Assembly (NCBI RefSeq): GCF_050908995.1
Contig: NC_135119.1
Span: forward strand, 17,670,001-17,734,000
DNA length: 64,000 nt
Reading direction: 5' to 3'
From: Andrena cerasifolii
Taxonomy: Eukaryota > Arthropoda > Insecta > Hymenoptera > Andrenidae
Shown here in pieces: positions 48,217-61,245 of the stretch (positions are counted from its first letter, which is position 1; every line of letters begins with the position of its first letter). The position numbers were made by a program, and so were the translations under genes. The notes under the pieces were generated by a model, which searched no databases, had not been told where the DNA came from, and saw only the letters and a program-made list of their open reading frames with translations.

Positions 48217-48602
48217 TGAAGGGTAAGGGAGAAAAACAGGGAATTTCATAAAGCACCTTTATCGAGAAAATTAAATTTGAATACCCTGGTCCACCAGTAA
48301 AGAAGTAAATTTCAATGAATTTTATTTTCTTACATAATTTTCTTAAATAATTCCTTGTTTTACCTTGACGACAGAGGCTTCAAGCTTATGCTTAGGCAAA
48401 GAGTGGGGAAATTCCGCGTTTTTTCCAGTGCAGAGTGGAGATTTTCTGTTTTTACCTATCGCACCAAATCTTTAACGTTATCTTACGGGGCATTTGAACT
48501 TTATAACCGTTTGTGCCAATTTAACCCAATTGCCAGCAACAAAATATGCTATAAATCGCAGTCACAAAAAAATGGACATACCTCGTTTTCCCCCTTACCC
48601 TT
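48217..48602. mobile_element. Inverted-repeat MITE with GAAGGGTAAGGG ends
   Basis: Left end ATGAAGGGTAAGGGAGAAAA and right end (complement) ACGAAGGGTAAGGGGGAAAA. The flanks are TA-rich, so a TA duplication is possible but cannot be proven here. Confidence 0.6.
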
Positions 48603-48866
48603 CGTATGTATATTCTAACAGCAGTGCATAATAAATGGAGCCTGCATTTACGAATAACTGCTTCTATAGCTAAACGTCTAAACAAATAACAGTTAAATTT
48701 TAATCACTGAAATATCACTATTTAACTCGAATATTTCAATACACTATCATTTCTACAAATGAAACAACACAATTCCATTCCAGAACCAGAAAAACCCTCG
48801 CTAAAATTGCTTCTGTTTAAACATTACTCCCGCAGCACCTAATTTACATATAGGTAATGAGTCATA

Positions 48867-49195
48867 AACGAACTTACTTAAGCGAAGTTCCATCGTAATT
48901 GTATGAAGCGCCTCCTGAAAATCAGTCCCGCCCAAATAATTCCCATACTTTACTTTATGCCATTCTAGCCACAAGGTTTTCAGAAAAAAAACCTAGAAAC
49001 AAGCCTTAAACTCAGCCTCTGATCCTTGGTTCGTGTCGCTCCGTTCAAGTCCATCATTATCTTAAAGACAAAGAAAACTGCCGTATAAATTGTGTTAACT
49101 GCTAAGTTAAGTATGGTAATTATTCGGGCGGGACTGATTTTCAGGAGGAGGCGCTTCGTACAATTACGACAGAACTTCACTTAGGTAAGTTCATT
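48867..49195. mobile_element. TA-flanked palindromic MITE
   Basis: The left arm AACGAACTTACTTAAGCGAA and right arm (complement) AATGAACTTACCTAAGTGAA stay paired through GAAGCGCCTCCTGAAAATCA and CAGTCCCGCCC. TA occurs at 48865-48866 and 49196-49197. Confidence 0.7.
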
Positions 49196-49625
49196 TAATC
49201 GTTCACACACGTCAGAAGCCTGCATAAGGATTACGTACAATTTCACTCTGAACTATCTCCACGCAAAAGTCACTTGAACCCTCTCCAATAAAATTCTCGA
49301 GGTGGTTCCCACTTTCGTGCCCCCCCTATCTCTACGACAGGGATATCCCGTGTATCGGGTCAGCGTGGCCGCAAATGTCGCGGGGCAGCATATGCGTCAC
49401 GATCGCAGAATCGTGCACCTTTATCTCGGCCTTTCCGTTTCTCTCTGAATGAGTCAGTGTCGATTAGAGATTCCTTGGTGGAGATTTTTCCGTGATACCC
49501 TGGTGGGGGGAACGCTGGGAGCTGAAGTGGACGACACCCATCGGCAAAGGAATTGTATATGTCCATGAAGAGACCCGGTTCCGCTTGGAAACTATTAGTG
49601 GCTGCTGGATTAACCAGCTCCAGAC

Positions 49626-49730
49626 CAGGGCTCTAACGAATGTTCGGATAATGTAAGTATCTAATCCTAATTATTCGAATGTTCGAAGAAACTATTCGTA
49701 TTCGAAATTATTCGAATAATTACAGCTCTA
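49626..49730. mobile_element. Small hAT-like element with 7/8 target duplication
   Basis: The ends CAGGGCTCTAACG and (complement) TAGAGCTGTAATT are flanked by CTCCAGAC (49618-49625) and CTCTAGAC (49731-49738). The interior has the TATTCG units seen in the larger hAT-like element at 20399-20925, so they may be related. Confidence 0.6.
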
Positions 49731-50826
49731 CTCTAGACCACTGCTGGCGTTTCTTTAACGACATTGTAAGGCACCAGTGATCATTATTTCAACGCGTATG
49801 AATGATTCGTTCGTGGGCAGAAATCAAGTGCGATACGCGGAAGCTACAGGTTTCCTCCTCTTGGGACGACTTGTTGAACGTTCCGCGCAACGATCTCATT
49901 GTCAGTCGCAGTTTCCTTCAGAATAATTCTCTTCTCGCTTTGTCACGATCGTGGGCTATTTGAGCCCCGCTAAGTCCCTTGGATCTTCTTTTACCCAATC
50001 GGGTTCTCGCGTTAAAGAATCCTACTACGACTCCCGAGGCTTTTTTGAACCACTTGTGTTGTTTTTTTTAAGATTTTTCTAATTGTTAAATAATGATGTT
50101 ATTGTTAATGCGAATGTTTCTCGTTGTTTGATACTATGTTCAATTGGGGATAATTGTATCCCTTCTCTGTCTACAAACCTCTTGAAATCTTTAGAACTGG
50201 CGGAAATCTGAATGAACAGTATTTGGTGGGTGTTGTTGATAAATGAAACCTTGACAATTTTGCAATTTTTCTTTTACAACACATCGGTGGCTTTGTGCAC
50301 AAATATTCTATATCCACTTTTAGTGTTTTCGAGAAAAACAGGTTTAAATATAAATGGTACATAAGATTCAGGGGCATTCGATGAACAAAAATATTATTTC
50401 TGACAAATTTATGAAATAGATATAAATGTGATTTTTATACAGCGTAAAGAAACAGTGAAGAACTATATGTTGTATATAAAAACTCAAATTTCACAAAGGG
50501 AGGATATACTGTATTTGTGCACTAAACCATCGACATGACTCCTTGTGCTCCTAATGGGACAAAACATAACACTGTGTCACCGACACTCTTCTAATATCAA
50601 TTTCAAAAGCCCTAATTGATTAAAAGCAACGATTTATAAAGGATAATATCATTCGTATCCTATTAAAGAGATAAAGCTTCCTGTTGGTATAATTCTGACT
50701 TTGATTGAAGGTGGTATGTATTTGGTTCCCTAACACGATGCTTCCGGTGTATAACGTCGCCATGTAAAACCGCCGACAATGGCTAACTTTGTTCGTATTT
50801 TCAAATTTTTCCAACATTCAAATTAA

Positions 50827-51541
50827 GGGGGGCACGGCTGTAATGCCCCGAAAAGTAAAGGTATCTTTGGAAATTTATTAAAAGCAAACTACGTAATGAA
50901 TCTTTTTTAAACTTTCAGGACTTTTTATTGGCTATTTAAGTTATACGAAGATCTTTTTTTAAATTTATTTAAAGCAGATTTACAAGCTGTACAGGTGCAG
51001 TAACTTTGCGCTGCAAAAAAATCTGGTTGACAATTTTCTGATGAAATGGTGATTTTAAAATCAACAAACCAAAATATTTTGGAAAGTATATGCGGATGGC
51101 TATGACACTACCGGAGATTTTTTTGATTGGTCGTTTCTTTCTATTCCTTTTTCAACGAAAGAGGTTAATTTACTAAAACCAAATTTCACAGTTTTTTTCA
51201 AAGGTTCGCCACGTTATCATTTTTCAAAATTTTCAAAATCGAACCCGTCGAGCCATAGCCATGCGCATATAGTTCCTAAAGCTTTTTGTTTTTTTTACTT
51301 CCGAAGAACCGTTTCCTCGGAAAACTGTCAAACATGTCAGCGGAAATGTTTTGCAGCCATAAGTTACCATTCCTGTACAACTTATAAATCTGCTTTAAAT
51401 AAATTCAAAAAAAGATATTCGTATAACTTAAATATCCAATAAAAAGTCCTGAATATTTAAAAACGATTCATTGCATAGTTTGCTTTTAATAAATTTCCAA
51501 ATATACCTTTACTTTTCGGGCCATTACAGTGGTGTCCCCTC
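50827..51541. mobile_element. piggyBac-like palindromic MITE (715 bp)
   Basis: TTAA at 50823-50826 and TTGA at 51542-51545 flank inverted ends; the shared inner block CTGTAATG.CCCGAAAAGTAA and the arms through CTGCTTTAAATAAATT pair over about 180 bp each side. No transposase is seen. Confidence 0.75.
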
Positions 51542-52276
51542 TTGAAGTAAAATTTATGCCACTTACAGCATTCAGTTTGTAAACATACGATGCATTTGAA
51601 TCATCTAATTTCTAATGGTGCTCTAACTACTAAATGGAGTTCAAAGAAAATAACATTCAGATTCATGAATTAAAATTGACTAATTAATTTACATATACAC
51701 TGTAATGAATAATGGAATTATTAGATTCGGTGGTAACTGTAACGCAAAACTCTACGTATCACGATGGTATTAATCGACGAAAGACCAGTCATGAGGGAAT
51801 TGAATTTTCATATTTCAACTTCGAGTTCTATCTCGAATCGAACGGCCTTCACTGCTCGTTCACTGACCGAGGTGTAGAATTGCGTCTGTGGCATTACAAT
51901 GGTCACAGTGAAAGTCCAAACTGGTTGAGCGAATAAATCAATTTCGAGATCACTGATCAGGGGGTACCAGTAGCCAGTAGCGTTCTTGCAACGCATCTTT
52001 CAAGACATGGCGAACAGGAACAGAGCAGCGCTGACTTTGACAGCGTTAATTCGATTCTCCACGTCTGAATGGCGCCTTGATTCCGAACTTGAAATCGAAT
52101 TACAATTCGCGACGCTATCGCCTGCTTTGATTTTCAAAACGATATTACGCAGTTACGCTTATTAAATGACACTCGCGCTACGCTTCGTTTACGTTGAACT
52201 GAATTGCTTGAACCCCTGGTGACTTCGGAATTTGATATCAACGTTTGGTATAAGTTTATTATAATTTGGAACTGTA

Positions 52277-52688
52277 TAGTAGGGCAGAGCGATACTATAT
52301 AGGCGAAAATTTAAATTTGAATTTTCAGTTGGCTTAGGTGCGGGATAGTTGCCTCTTGATTAACCTAACACAACTGTAAAAAAAATTTGGAAGAATATTC
52401 ATATCTGCAGGTTCCTTTTTCTCCTAAAAATGATCATATAATCATATAATAATCATTTTCAGGAGAAAAAGAAACCTGGTCATATAATCATATAATAATC
52501 ATTTTCAGGAGAAAAAGAAACCTGATCATATAGTCATATAATAATCATTTTCAGGAGAAAAAGAAACCTGCAGACATGAATATTTTCCCAAATTTTTTTT
52601 ACAGTTGTGTTTGGTTAATCAAACGACAACTATCCCGCACCCAGGCCAACTGAAAATTCAAATTTAAATTTTCCGCTCCGCCCTACTG
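52277..52688. mobile_element. TA-flanked MITE with an internal triplicated unit
   Basis: Ends TAGTAGGGCAGAGCG and (complement) CAGTAGGGCGGAGCG are flanked by TA at 52275-52276 and 52689-52690. The arms pair through AAAATTTAAATTTGAATTTT and GCGGGATAGTTG. The centre carries three 46-bp tandem units (52432-52569). Confidence 0.8.
52432..52569 (+). repeat. Three 46-bp tandem units inside a MITE
   Basis: Each unit runs from (G)(A/G)TCATATAATC to GGAGAAAAAGAAACCT; the copies differ at two or three positions. They replace the expected simple loop of the palindrome. Confidence 0.88.
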
Positions 52689-53159
52689 TATAGGACAATG
52701 AATAAATTATGCGTTGTACATTCTACTAATAGCTTTGAAAATACCTAAATCAGAGAAACATCGCATCTATGTTCACACGATAATGAAAATCATTATTTAG
52801 TACCACTACTGACAATGAAATCCCTCAAGAAGAAAGGGTACATAAATCTCCGCTCACGTTCTACATTATTCACAAGCATACCCATCAAAATCCCCTTCCA
52901 ATTCCCAACAACAAACCCTCCCACAAACCACTTCACTTACATACATCAACATGCCATTCCCATTCAAGAGCCAGGGATCCACCAATTAACATACTTCTCC
53001 TAATAATCATACCTGGAGTTAATTATGCAGCACGAGCCACAAAAGCAAAAGAAAATTAAAAAAACAAACGGTCCCAAGGAATTCCACCAAAACTTCGCGT
53101 CTAAATCCTCCTATAATTACCAGTCAGGAAATACTGAAAGCAGTAACGATCAATTAACG

Positions 53160-53590
53160 AAAGATGTTAGTCGCAGCCCTGCGTCCAGCCACTCGTGCCC
53201 CCGAACGTTTCACAGACTTCGTTAGAGCCGAGGCACGGCTTATCGATCTCCGACTTCGCGCCGAGATCAATCGAAACGGCGATTCAGGGACGAGGCGAGC
53301 GGATCTACCTGCGCAAGTCGTAATCACGATCAGTCGAAAGGGTCCACTCGGTGGAGCCGACAAGTGCCGACCATCGTGCCCGAGAGGTGGGGAGCTACAT
53401 AAAGCTCGGGTGTAGACAGCAGGCGGCGAATTTCCGGCGGGCACTCGCGAATCGTGGATCGCTCGAGCACGTTCGCGGATCTTTCCCTGATCCATCGACT
53501 CCCGCCAACCGGATCCACGTGGATACCAGCAACTGTCAAGTCTGCACGCCATCCACTCTCTACCGTCGTCGTCAGCTACTGGTACGTTGA
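53160..53590 (+). promoter_or_regulatory. Ddc: CpG-rich block: possible Ddc promoter and 5' non-coding exon
   Basis: About 430 bp much richer in C, G and CpG than its AT-rich surroundings. It contains a TATA-like CATAAA at 53398-53403 and a good donor CTACTG|GTACGT at 53582. It lies 7.7 kb upstream of the first Ddc coding exon on the same strand; insect Ddc genes start with a non-coding exon. The link to Ddc is inference from position, and no protein is recognised in either strand. Confidence 0.35.
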
Positions 53591-54344
53591 GTGTGTTCTC
53601 TTTAATAGAAAACGACGGGGTAAGTAGATTCTTGCAGAGTTGTTCGGTCGCGTGACTCGTTAGGGGCTAGCAGGGGGAGTGTTTGAACTTGAACTTAACG
53701 ATTTGGGTCAAAGTTTGCGCACAGATAGTTAGTGTTAACACTGTGTATGATAATATTGCGAATGCAGTAGTAGCAACACTGAATGTTTTGTGGGGAAATC
53801 GAGTTGCAAGGTTTGTCTTTTTCTGGAAGATATTTCAAAGTAGCTTGCTTGCGCTTCCGAGGAGTGATTGTTTATTATCGAGAGCATTGTTTCTTAGACC
53901 TTTACGTGGAAAAATAGTATGCGTTCCAATCTAGGCATTAATGGTAATTAAAGTACTGCGTGTTCAATGGAAGGAATTCCTTTGTATTAAGTAAATACTG
54001 ATACTGTATTGGATGTTACCTCGATTCAGGACACTTTGTTACATGGTAAGAGAGTTTTCAAAAATATCAAACACTTTAAAAATGACTGTAGAAGTGAGTT
54101 CGTATTTGTTGCATTTTTTTATTTATTTTTAATGCAACGCTTAATGCCCGGTCACAAGTAATCGTTACAAGGTGTACCAGAGTCACTAGTGAAGTAAACT
54201 TTCTTTTTCCTCAGTTAATTAAAAGTTGAACGAATGGTACATAAGCATGTGGCAGAGATGTACAGAGGAACGTGTACATAGAAGCATCTAGCATGCATCT
54301 ATGTCGCTAACATTTATTACGACATATTTGGATGTTCAAAAAAT

Positions 54345-55290
54345 CCCTATCGAGATAACGTAAATGCCTGTTGTACAGGCGGTTCATCCAATGGTGGTCG
54401 TGTGCCTTCGATTAGTGACCGACTTCACGTGTTTGGTCTTCTTTTGGCGAACATTTCTACAATATTTCCTAACCGCTTATCCCTCCGATTAACATTCGTT
54501 TCCATTCTTTTCATTATTACTCTAATGTCCTACTGTCTTTCTTTGTTTCTTTCGTGAGGAATGATTACTGTGGTTGAAGACCCGCCCTTTAAACTTCAAG
54601 GGGGGAACCCCAATTGACGAGCGGAAATTCATATGAAAATTTGTGAGTGTTTTTCTTCGGAAACTAACCAGAGGATCCATTTCAAATTGTGAGGGATTCT
54701 TTATACTTGTATAAATAATTCTCTGAATTCGTTTTTCTTTTTGCTAACTAATGGTTTTTTGATAATTGACAGGCGCTCCGTTTCTGTGCAGCGTGTAGCA
54801 CAGCGGCTGTTCTATTAATCTGAAACAAAGAGAAACAGATTTTTTTAAAGAAATTGCGCAGGTGATGAACCTCGAATCGCAGGAATAGCTGCGAAATTGG
54901 CAAAACAGCGGCAATTTGAAGAAAAGTATCGATTCCTCAAAATCGAATTAATAATACAGATGAATCTGAAAATAAAATATTTCTGCATTCAATTTCGGTA
55001 GAAGCACGTAGGCATATCATTCATACAGCAATGACCTCATTTTAATGAAAATAAAAATGATGAATTTGAAATATGCAGAGTAAATAAATCATCGGAATAG
55101 GAGTGTTCTAGACGGGAACCTATGGGTGGCAATGCCCTAAACTGTGTTCATGAAATATTGTAGAACTGTTTCCCAATAAAAAGGCCAACCGTGTGAAATC
55201 GATGACAAATCGAAGGCGCACGGCCGCAATCAAATGAGCCGCCTGTACAGAGTTTTAACCGGCAGGCGTTAATAACTTGAGATAAACTGC
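54345..55290. repeat. Pair of diverged inverted repeats
   Basis: The segment 54345-54475 (with GTACAGGCGGTTCATCC and TTCTACAATATTTCCT) is the diverged complement of 55145-55290 (GTACAGGCGGCTCATTT and TTCTACAATATTTCAT on the reverse strand). About 670 bp separate them. It may be a decayed fold-back transposon or two copies of one repeat. Confidence 0.6.
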
Positions 55291-56527
55291 GTTGCGATAT
55301 AAACAGCTGCATTGCTGAAACTCGCATTGAATTACGTACGTCAATGTGTGTTTGCGTTAACATGAACCGCGATACGTTTTCTATTTCTTTAGAAATACAC
55401 TTCCAAGGAGAAGAAGTTTCTTTCGCTTTCGCGGACATGCATGATAATTTATTCTCCTGATTTTTAACAATTCCTCTTATTCTCTTCATCATTTGAAGCA
55501 GGACAAGATGTGTGTCTTCGAATGCTGATCTAAGAAAAAAATCATTTCATGCAATTGTAGTAAATTAATATATGAAACGGGTAATAAAATTGACGTTCAA
55601 CGTAACGTAAAATAAGTAATAAAATTGTAATAGTTACCTTAATAACATTTGTTTACCGTCGTCAAGATCACGAGGTTTATTATTAATATTACTGGCATTA
55701 ATGAATCGTGCATTTATTAAAAGTTAAACATAATTTACAAAATTGTACAAAAGAGATTTTATGACACCATTTTTTTTTTGTCGAAACGATAACATGTGTA
55801 AAAAAATCTGATATTAATTGTGAAGAATTTATTTATTGATTTAAAAATTTGGAGAATGTTTTGTGTAGGGAAAAATGATTTTTTATTGTAAACTTAACGT
55901 TCAGTTAACGTTAAGCATTTAGTGGACTCCAGAAGCGTGGTATAAACGTGGTAAAAATTCGGAGTAATTAGAAATTGAAAGGCAGGGTTGAGTAATTCTC
56001 GTTGGGTAACTCGCGAAAAGAGGGGCAAGAACTCCATTGCTATATAAGAACATAATAACTGCGACCTTGTGCGAACGTAGTACGATTTAAAGGAACGATA
56101 ACCGGTCATGGTCGATTTAGACCAAATATCGCAAAGATATTATGAAATGTCTCGGAGCGTTGAAGGAAAGTCCAATTCACGAATTTCTGGTTCGCGTAAA
56201 ATGTACCTATTCGAAGAAACGATCTAATATTTCGAAGTTTCCAGTAATTTGATTCATTTTATCACTCGAATCTCCTCGCTGTTTTGGCAGAATTCAGGGA
56301 ACCCAAAAATGTTGAAGCATACAGAGAATAGTCATTTTTAAATAACAATAAAAAAGAACATTTATTTTAAATATTAATCTTATGCTAATCTTGTTCAGTT
56401 ATTTTCTTATATAGGGGATGATTAAAAGGAAGTTTAAATTGAACACAGTTGCCAAAATGTCATGATTTAAAAAAGACTGTACCTACCTGTCTATACCAAA
56501 GTGTGTGACAAACAGTATAAGCTAAAG

Positions 56528-56755
56528 CAGTGTTTCCCAACCTTTTTTGAGTCGCGATCTCCTTTTATAAGACTGAAATAACCCGTATAATGTAAGGTAA
56601 ATGTAATAAGGTAAAGAAAACACATTAAAAGAAGGTATTTCAGAATATCATTTTAACTTAATAATTAGAATAAATAAGTGCTAAAAATCTCCAACTAAAA
56701 ATAACTGCGGCGACCCCCCAGAAAACATTCTGGAGCCACAGTTTGGGAATCACTG
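56528..56755. mobile_element. hAT-like MITE (CAGTGTTTCCCAACC ends)
   Basis: Left end CAGTGTTTCCCAACCTTTTT and right end (complement) CAGTGATTCCCAAACTGTGG are the classic hAT non-autonomous termini. Flanks AGCTAAAG (56520-56527) and AGTTAAAG (56756-56763) form a 7/8 target duplication. Confidence 0.85.
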
Positions 56756-57901
56756 AGTTAAAGTTTACTATTAAAATTTGTGCACATATAAAAATATCAA
56801 TTTTAAGATTTCTTGTGATCACCACTCTGTATTTATGAAAAGTATTATCTATGAAGTAGCAGTGCTTATTATCATATCTCGTGTTAATGTTCAAATAACC
56901 AACATCACAGAATATCCATTAAATTTCAAAAATTCTACAGATTGGAACATATATACATTTGAAAATTCACATTATTCTAATCTACTACAGAAAACATTCT
57001 ACATACAGCTGTTTACACGCGAAAGTAAACTATATACCTACTTCGTGTAAAGAAATGTATCACAAAAGTAACGAAAACATTGCTAAATTTTCATTTATCA
57101 TTTATTGAATATTTTGATATAGATCATCTACTAAAATAAATTTTCTGCTTTATAAAATTTTGAATACAGTCTCAGCTCCAATACATAAGTTAGATCGCCA
57201 CTAAAAATATCACTAGGTACTACACTAGGATACTAAATATACCTACAATAATTCATGTTCGGCTCATTCACTGGAATTCTCCAGAATTCTTGTCCTCTAA
57301 CCTAGGAGTACTATTTATAGCTGTGCGTATATAAAACAAATGTTTGACAAATGAAAATATTTAATGAACATCGTAATTAGGTCATCGATTTCAACATGTT
57401 TAGAATGAGATAGCACAGCACGTTGTTTAGATTAAAGGAAACCTGTACGTACATTCGTTGCAACATCCCGCATAATGCTTCCTAAGAACAAGGATAACTT
57501 TTTTTATTTGCTTACGTCACTCTGGTTTTTCCTGAAGGTATCCTGTATTTTCTTAAACTAAAGACAATTAATCACACGTGAAAGTATTACATATACATTC
57601 GCGTCTGTACCAAAAGTTGAACGACCTCAAATGGTTAGTACCTACTTCTGCGAGAGTCGTCTCGTTGCATTTCTCGTTCCGAGAATCCTCTAACGTCACA
57701 GACGCGATCAGGGGAATCCCCACGGGAGTTCCCTGCTTTCATTGACGCTGGAGGATCTGTAGTAAATCCTTGATCATTTCCTCGCGCAATACAATCTATT
57801 GATCCAGTTCAGTTAAGTAAAAAGAATGGGAATGAAAATTATGGTGTCTTTCATATCTGGTAATAAATAAATTGAAAAAAAAAATTGCTAATGAATGATG
57901 A

Positions 57902-57993
57902 GTAACTTATAATATTAAAGTTGTGTAACTTATAATATTAAAGTTGTGTAACTTATAATATTAAAGTTGTGTAACTTATAATATTAAAGTTGT
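57902..57993 (+). repeat. Four exact 23-bp tandem copies
   Basis: The unit GTAACTTATAATATTAAAGT followed by TGT is repeated four times without change, then decays into GTAACC. Confidence 0.95.
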
Positions 57994-58636
57994 GTAACCT
58001 TAATTCCCAACATTCAATTTTTGCTAATTAATTAAGTTTTGTAATAAAAAGTGAGTTAAAATTAATTTCTCTTTAGAAATTAGGATAGCTGTACCTACTT
58101 GTACATTATTTTCAGTATCCATACCTATGAAGCAGTAATGAGTAATGGGATTAGCAAAATTATTAATAATATTACACAAATCTTCTGCTATTCATTAGAC
58201 GGTTAATATTCATTTGGTTTATCTGTAATTACTATTTCTCTTTTATTTGCAATCGGAATGCCATATGTATGTTACAACCCAAGTTAACGTGATTAGATAG
58301 TCTTATCAGAAGCGAACTTTCCACGACAAAATTATACAGCTTTCTTTATCTCAAGAAATCGTGTAAAAGTATAAACGACTTACATAATAATTAAATTAAT
58401 AACAAGAACAGAATTACTTTGTCACTGCCCCAATTTCTAGCATTAAAGACGAGTACTTCTGCTCTACTTTCAATCCACATAGATATACTGAACTCTATTT
58501 TAGACTGGACGAGTAATAGAATTTTTTATAATTAATTCACGTTTCACTGCCGCGAATTTCTTTCACTTATCCTTTCACATTATCCGCGACTCTTACGCAA
58601 CAAAATGACATTTCAAATAATTCGATCTTCCTTCAA

Positions 58637-59268
58637 GGGGGGAACTTCGTATAAATTTTTTTCAAACATCTTATTTATTCTGACCTGTTAAATTTTCCAG
58701 GATGACTTAATACATATTTAGAAAAGTAACAAAAATTTCCATAATCAAATATAGTCAATATCGATTCATGGAAGCAGTTCCCAGCGACCACGGCGTCAAA
58801 GGTATAAATTGATGTGCAGCATAACTAAAAAAATACGTGACCAATCGACTTCTCCCATTGCCTAGATATAGAACATTAAATTCTCCTCTAGATGACCCTA
58901 TAAGTTTAACTATATTATTAAATTATATAACATCTATTGCACAGTGACGACGGAAGTTTTTCGTAAGAATCGGTATCTTTTCGTTTCAAGTCCTAAGATT
59001 TTTTTAATAAAGCACTTTTTATTATTCTAATAGGTTCATCCCTAGCACAATCGTATTTAAAAAAAATAATAATTTGTGTTTTTTGTTTGAGGCGACTGCA
59101 GTGTATGGTACGCTGCACGTATTTTTATTATGTATTTTTTTACTTCTTTAAATATGTACTAACTCATTCTGAAAGCTTCAACAAGCTGAAATAAAGAAGC
59201 TCCTTGAAAAAATTTCCAAAATTCAGGCTTTATTTTAGTCATCTACATAAAGTTCCCCTTAAATTAAT
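58637..59268. mobile_element. piggyBac-like MITE (decayed)
   Basis: Left end GGGGGGAACTTCGTA follows TCAA; the right end (complement) GGGGAACTTTATGTA is followed by TTAA at 59269-59272. The ends resemble the other G-run TTAA elements at 37546 and 50827. Confidence 0.55.
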
Positions 59269-61245
59269 CCAATAATTTTGCTTCCGTGTATAAAGTCTAA
59301 CCATAAATCATTGATGCGATCCAGTTCAATATTGGAGTCAGAAAACAGCCTATGACAAATCTCGAAGGGGAAAGGAGTCGAACGAGACCAGCTTCGCAAA
59401 AATGAGTCATGGTCGTTCTTCCTCCACGAGTCAACTTGTCGCCACTCGCGATGGAAACTGTGGATCATTATGTACAGACTCTATAGACCGTATCTGTTAC
59501 TCTCTCTTTCTCTCGATTTAACAACGAGGCACGTGTCACTGCCTCCTACCTCGATTCTCAAGACCCACATTGAGAAGGTTAGTCTTGCCAATTATTGCAG
59601 CGCATATACAGAACGTTGCCAACGGTATCCCAGCGACGTGGATCCAGCAGAGATTCGTCTCGATCTCGAGGAACTTTACGATCTTTTGTTTTTTTCCCGG
59701 CGTCAGTGGTACAAGTATGATTTTGCGCAGTGAGAATAAATTCTAATAAAAAGTAATAAGTGTCGATGCCAGAAAGGGGAAATTTTCATTGAAACATATT
59801 TGTGCTCCTTTCGGTTCGTGTAGTATTTAATTAGCTTTAGCGAAAAGGTGATAAATTAGTGGATGTTGGACAAGTGATTGTATATCTAACAGAGCACGTG
59901 GAAGAATTGTATTGTCAGGCTGAGGTAATGAGTGGTAATTGATGCGAGGAAGCAAAGATGATGTAAAGTTTTAATTTTAATTTTTTTATTCCAAATTATA
60001 AATTGGAAAATAGATTTTATCACAAAGCACTTACTACGTATGTGTAGTAGGAACTAGGAATTAAGGTATTGTCAAAATTCGAATTTTTCGTATCCTTTCA
60101 GATTGAAAAATTTCGAAAGATATAGGTATTGCCCTGCGAGTAAAAAAAGTTAAATTTCAGTATATAGAAAGTATTACAAAAATGATCGTAAAATTTTTTA
60201 TAATTTTCATGTTGTATCACTTTAATTTCAATCGAACAAAAATTAGTTTTCAACCATCTCTGAATATGATCTGACGATAGTAAATTGATATTTGTATTGA
60301 CATAAGATACACGATATCTGCAACCAACATCGTTCTAGATAATTTTCTTTCACACTGTTATTTTCATACGAGATAATGCCCCTTTATACACGTAAAGTGA
60401 TTCACGGTTGTGTTCACATATTTTCGGATACCGGCAATGAGAGTTACCTTTATCGCCCCTGACATTGTAAACACTGCGTTTATTTGTATTCCATTATTAC
60501 CTCTGATATTCTCACAAAATTATTTCCTCCGTGTATGAATTACTGTGTTAGGACTCGTATCCAGCCTCGATTAATAAATCTTGAAACATAATTATAGTAT
60601 TACCATTGGCACGTAGAACGTTTTATTCATAAAAATTTTTTGTTTTAATTTTGGCATTCGCAGTGTTTACTACAAGGACTTTTAAACTCCTCTATTAACA
60701 TTTCCCACATTTAGAATTCCAGTAGAAGTAGAAGTCACGGTTAAAACCGTACTATAGAAATCAGTAGAATGAGCCAGTGGAATCAGCCCATTTTTGTAGA
60801 ATTTAAAGACGGGAATGTAAAGAGGATTTATAGAGAAAACTAAAATTACTAACAAACTATTGTTTACTTCTGCTCAAAATTATTAACCACAGAAGGTTCA
60901 AATATTATTTTAAAAAAAAACGTGATACTGTTTCAACTTAAATTAACGAAAAGTATATTTTTTAGCGATATACTTTCTCATCGCGAATTTCGTAAGGGTT
61001 ATTTATTCCGCGAGCATTCGAAAGTTTTAATACCTACATGCAACTATGATTAGTAATTATATGCAAATTTCTCATAGGGAGATCTGTTTCACTTCTATAC
61101 TTCTATTTCCCATTGTCGATTGTAATCTATCAAGATTGAAAGATAAATGGTAACATTTTCACCCGCATGATTGCATAAAATCTCTGAATTACATAAGAAT
61201 TCATTAGCTTCGAATATCAATTAACGGAGTATTGGCATGTTACAG

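Larger units (their letters stand above)
53591..61245 (+). other. Intergenic or first-intron DNA before Ddc
   Basis: No recognisable protein. It holds the inverted pair 54345-54475/55145-55290, the hAT-like element 56528-56755, the tandem repeat 57902-57993 and the MITE 58637-59268. A short forward open frame at 59470-59733 lies in slightly GC-richer DNA and could belong to a 5' exon, but nothing in it is recognisable. Confidence 0.4.

Noticed and set aside
53154..53552. 132-codon reverse open frame in the CpG-rich block
   Set aside because: Arginine- and serine-rich low-information translation with overlapping frames on both strands; base composition explains it.
55148..55492. 114-codon reverse open frame
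   Set aside because: Its last third is part of an inverted repeat; no recognised protein and no splice partners. Kept only as a repeat observation.
57902..57993. Regular repeats that might suggest a CRISPR-like array
   Set aside because: The units are directly adjacent with no spacers and the DNA is animal nuclear; a plain tandem repeat.
59470..59733. 87-codon forward open frame upstream of Ddc
   Set aside because: No homology to the decarboxylase or any family I know, and no clear link to the Ddc acceptor at 61246.
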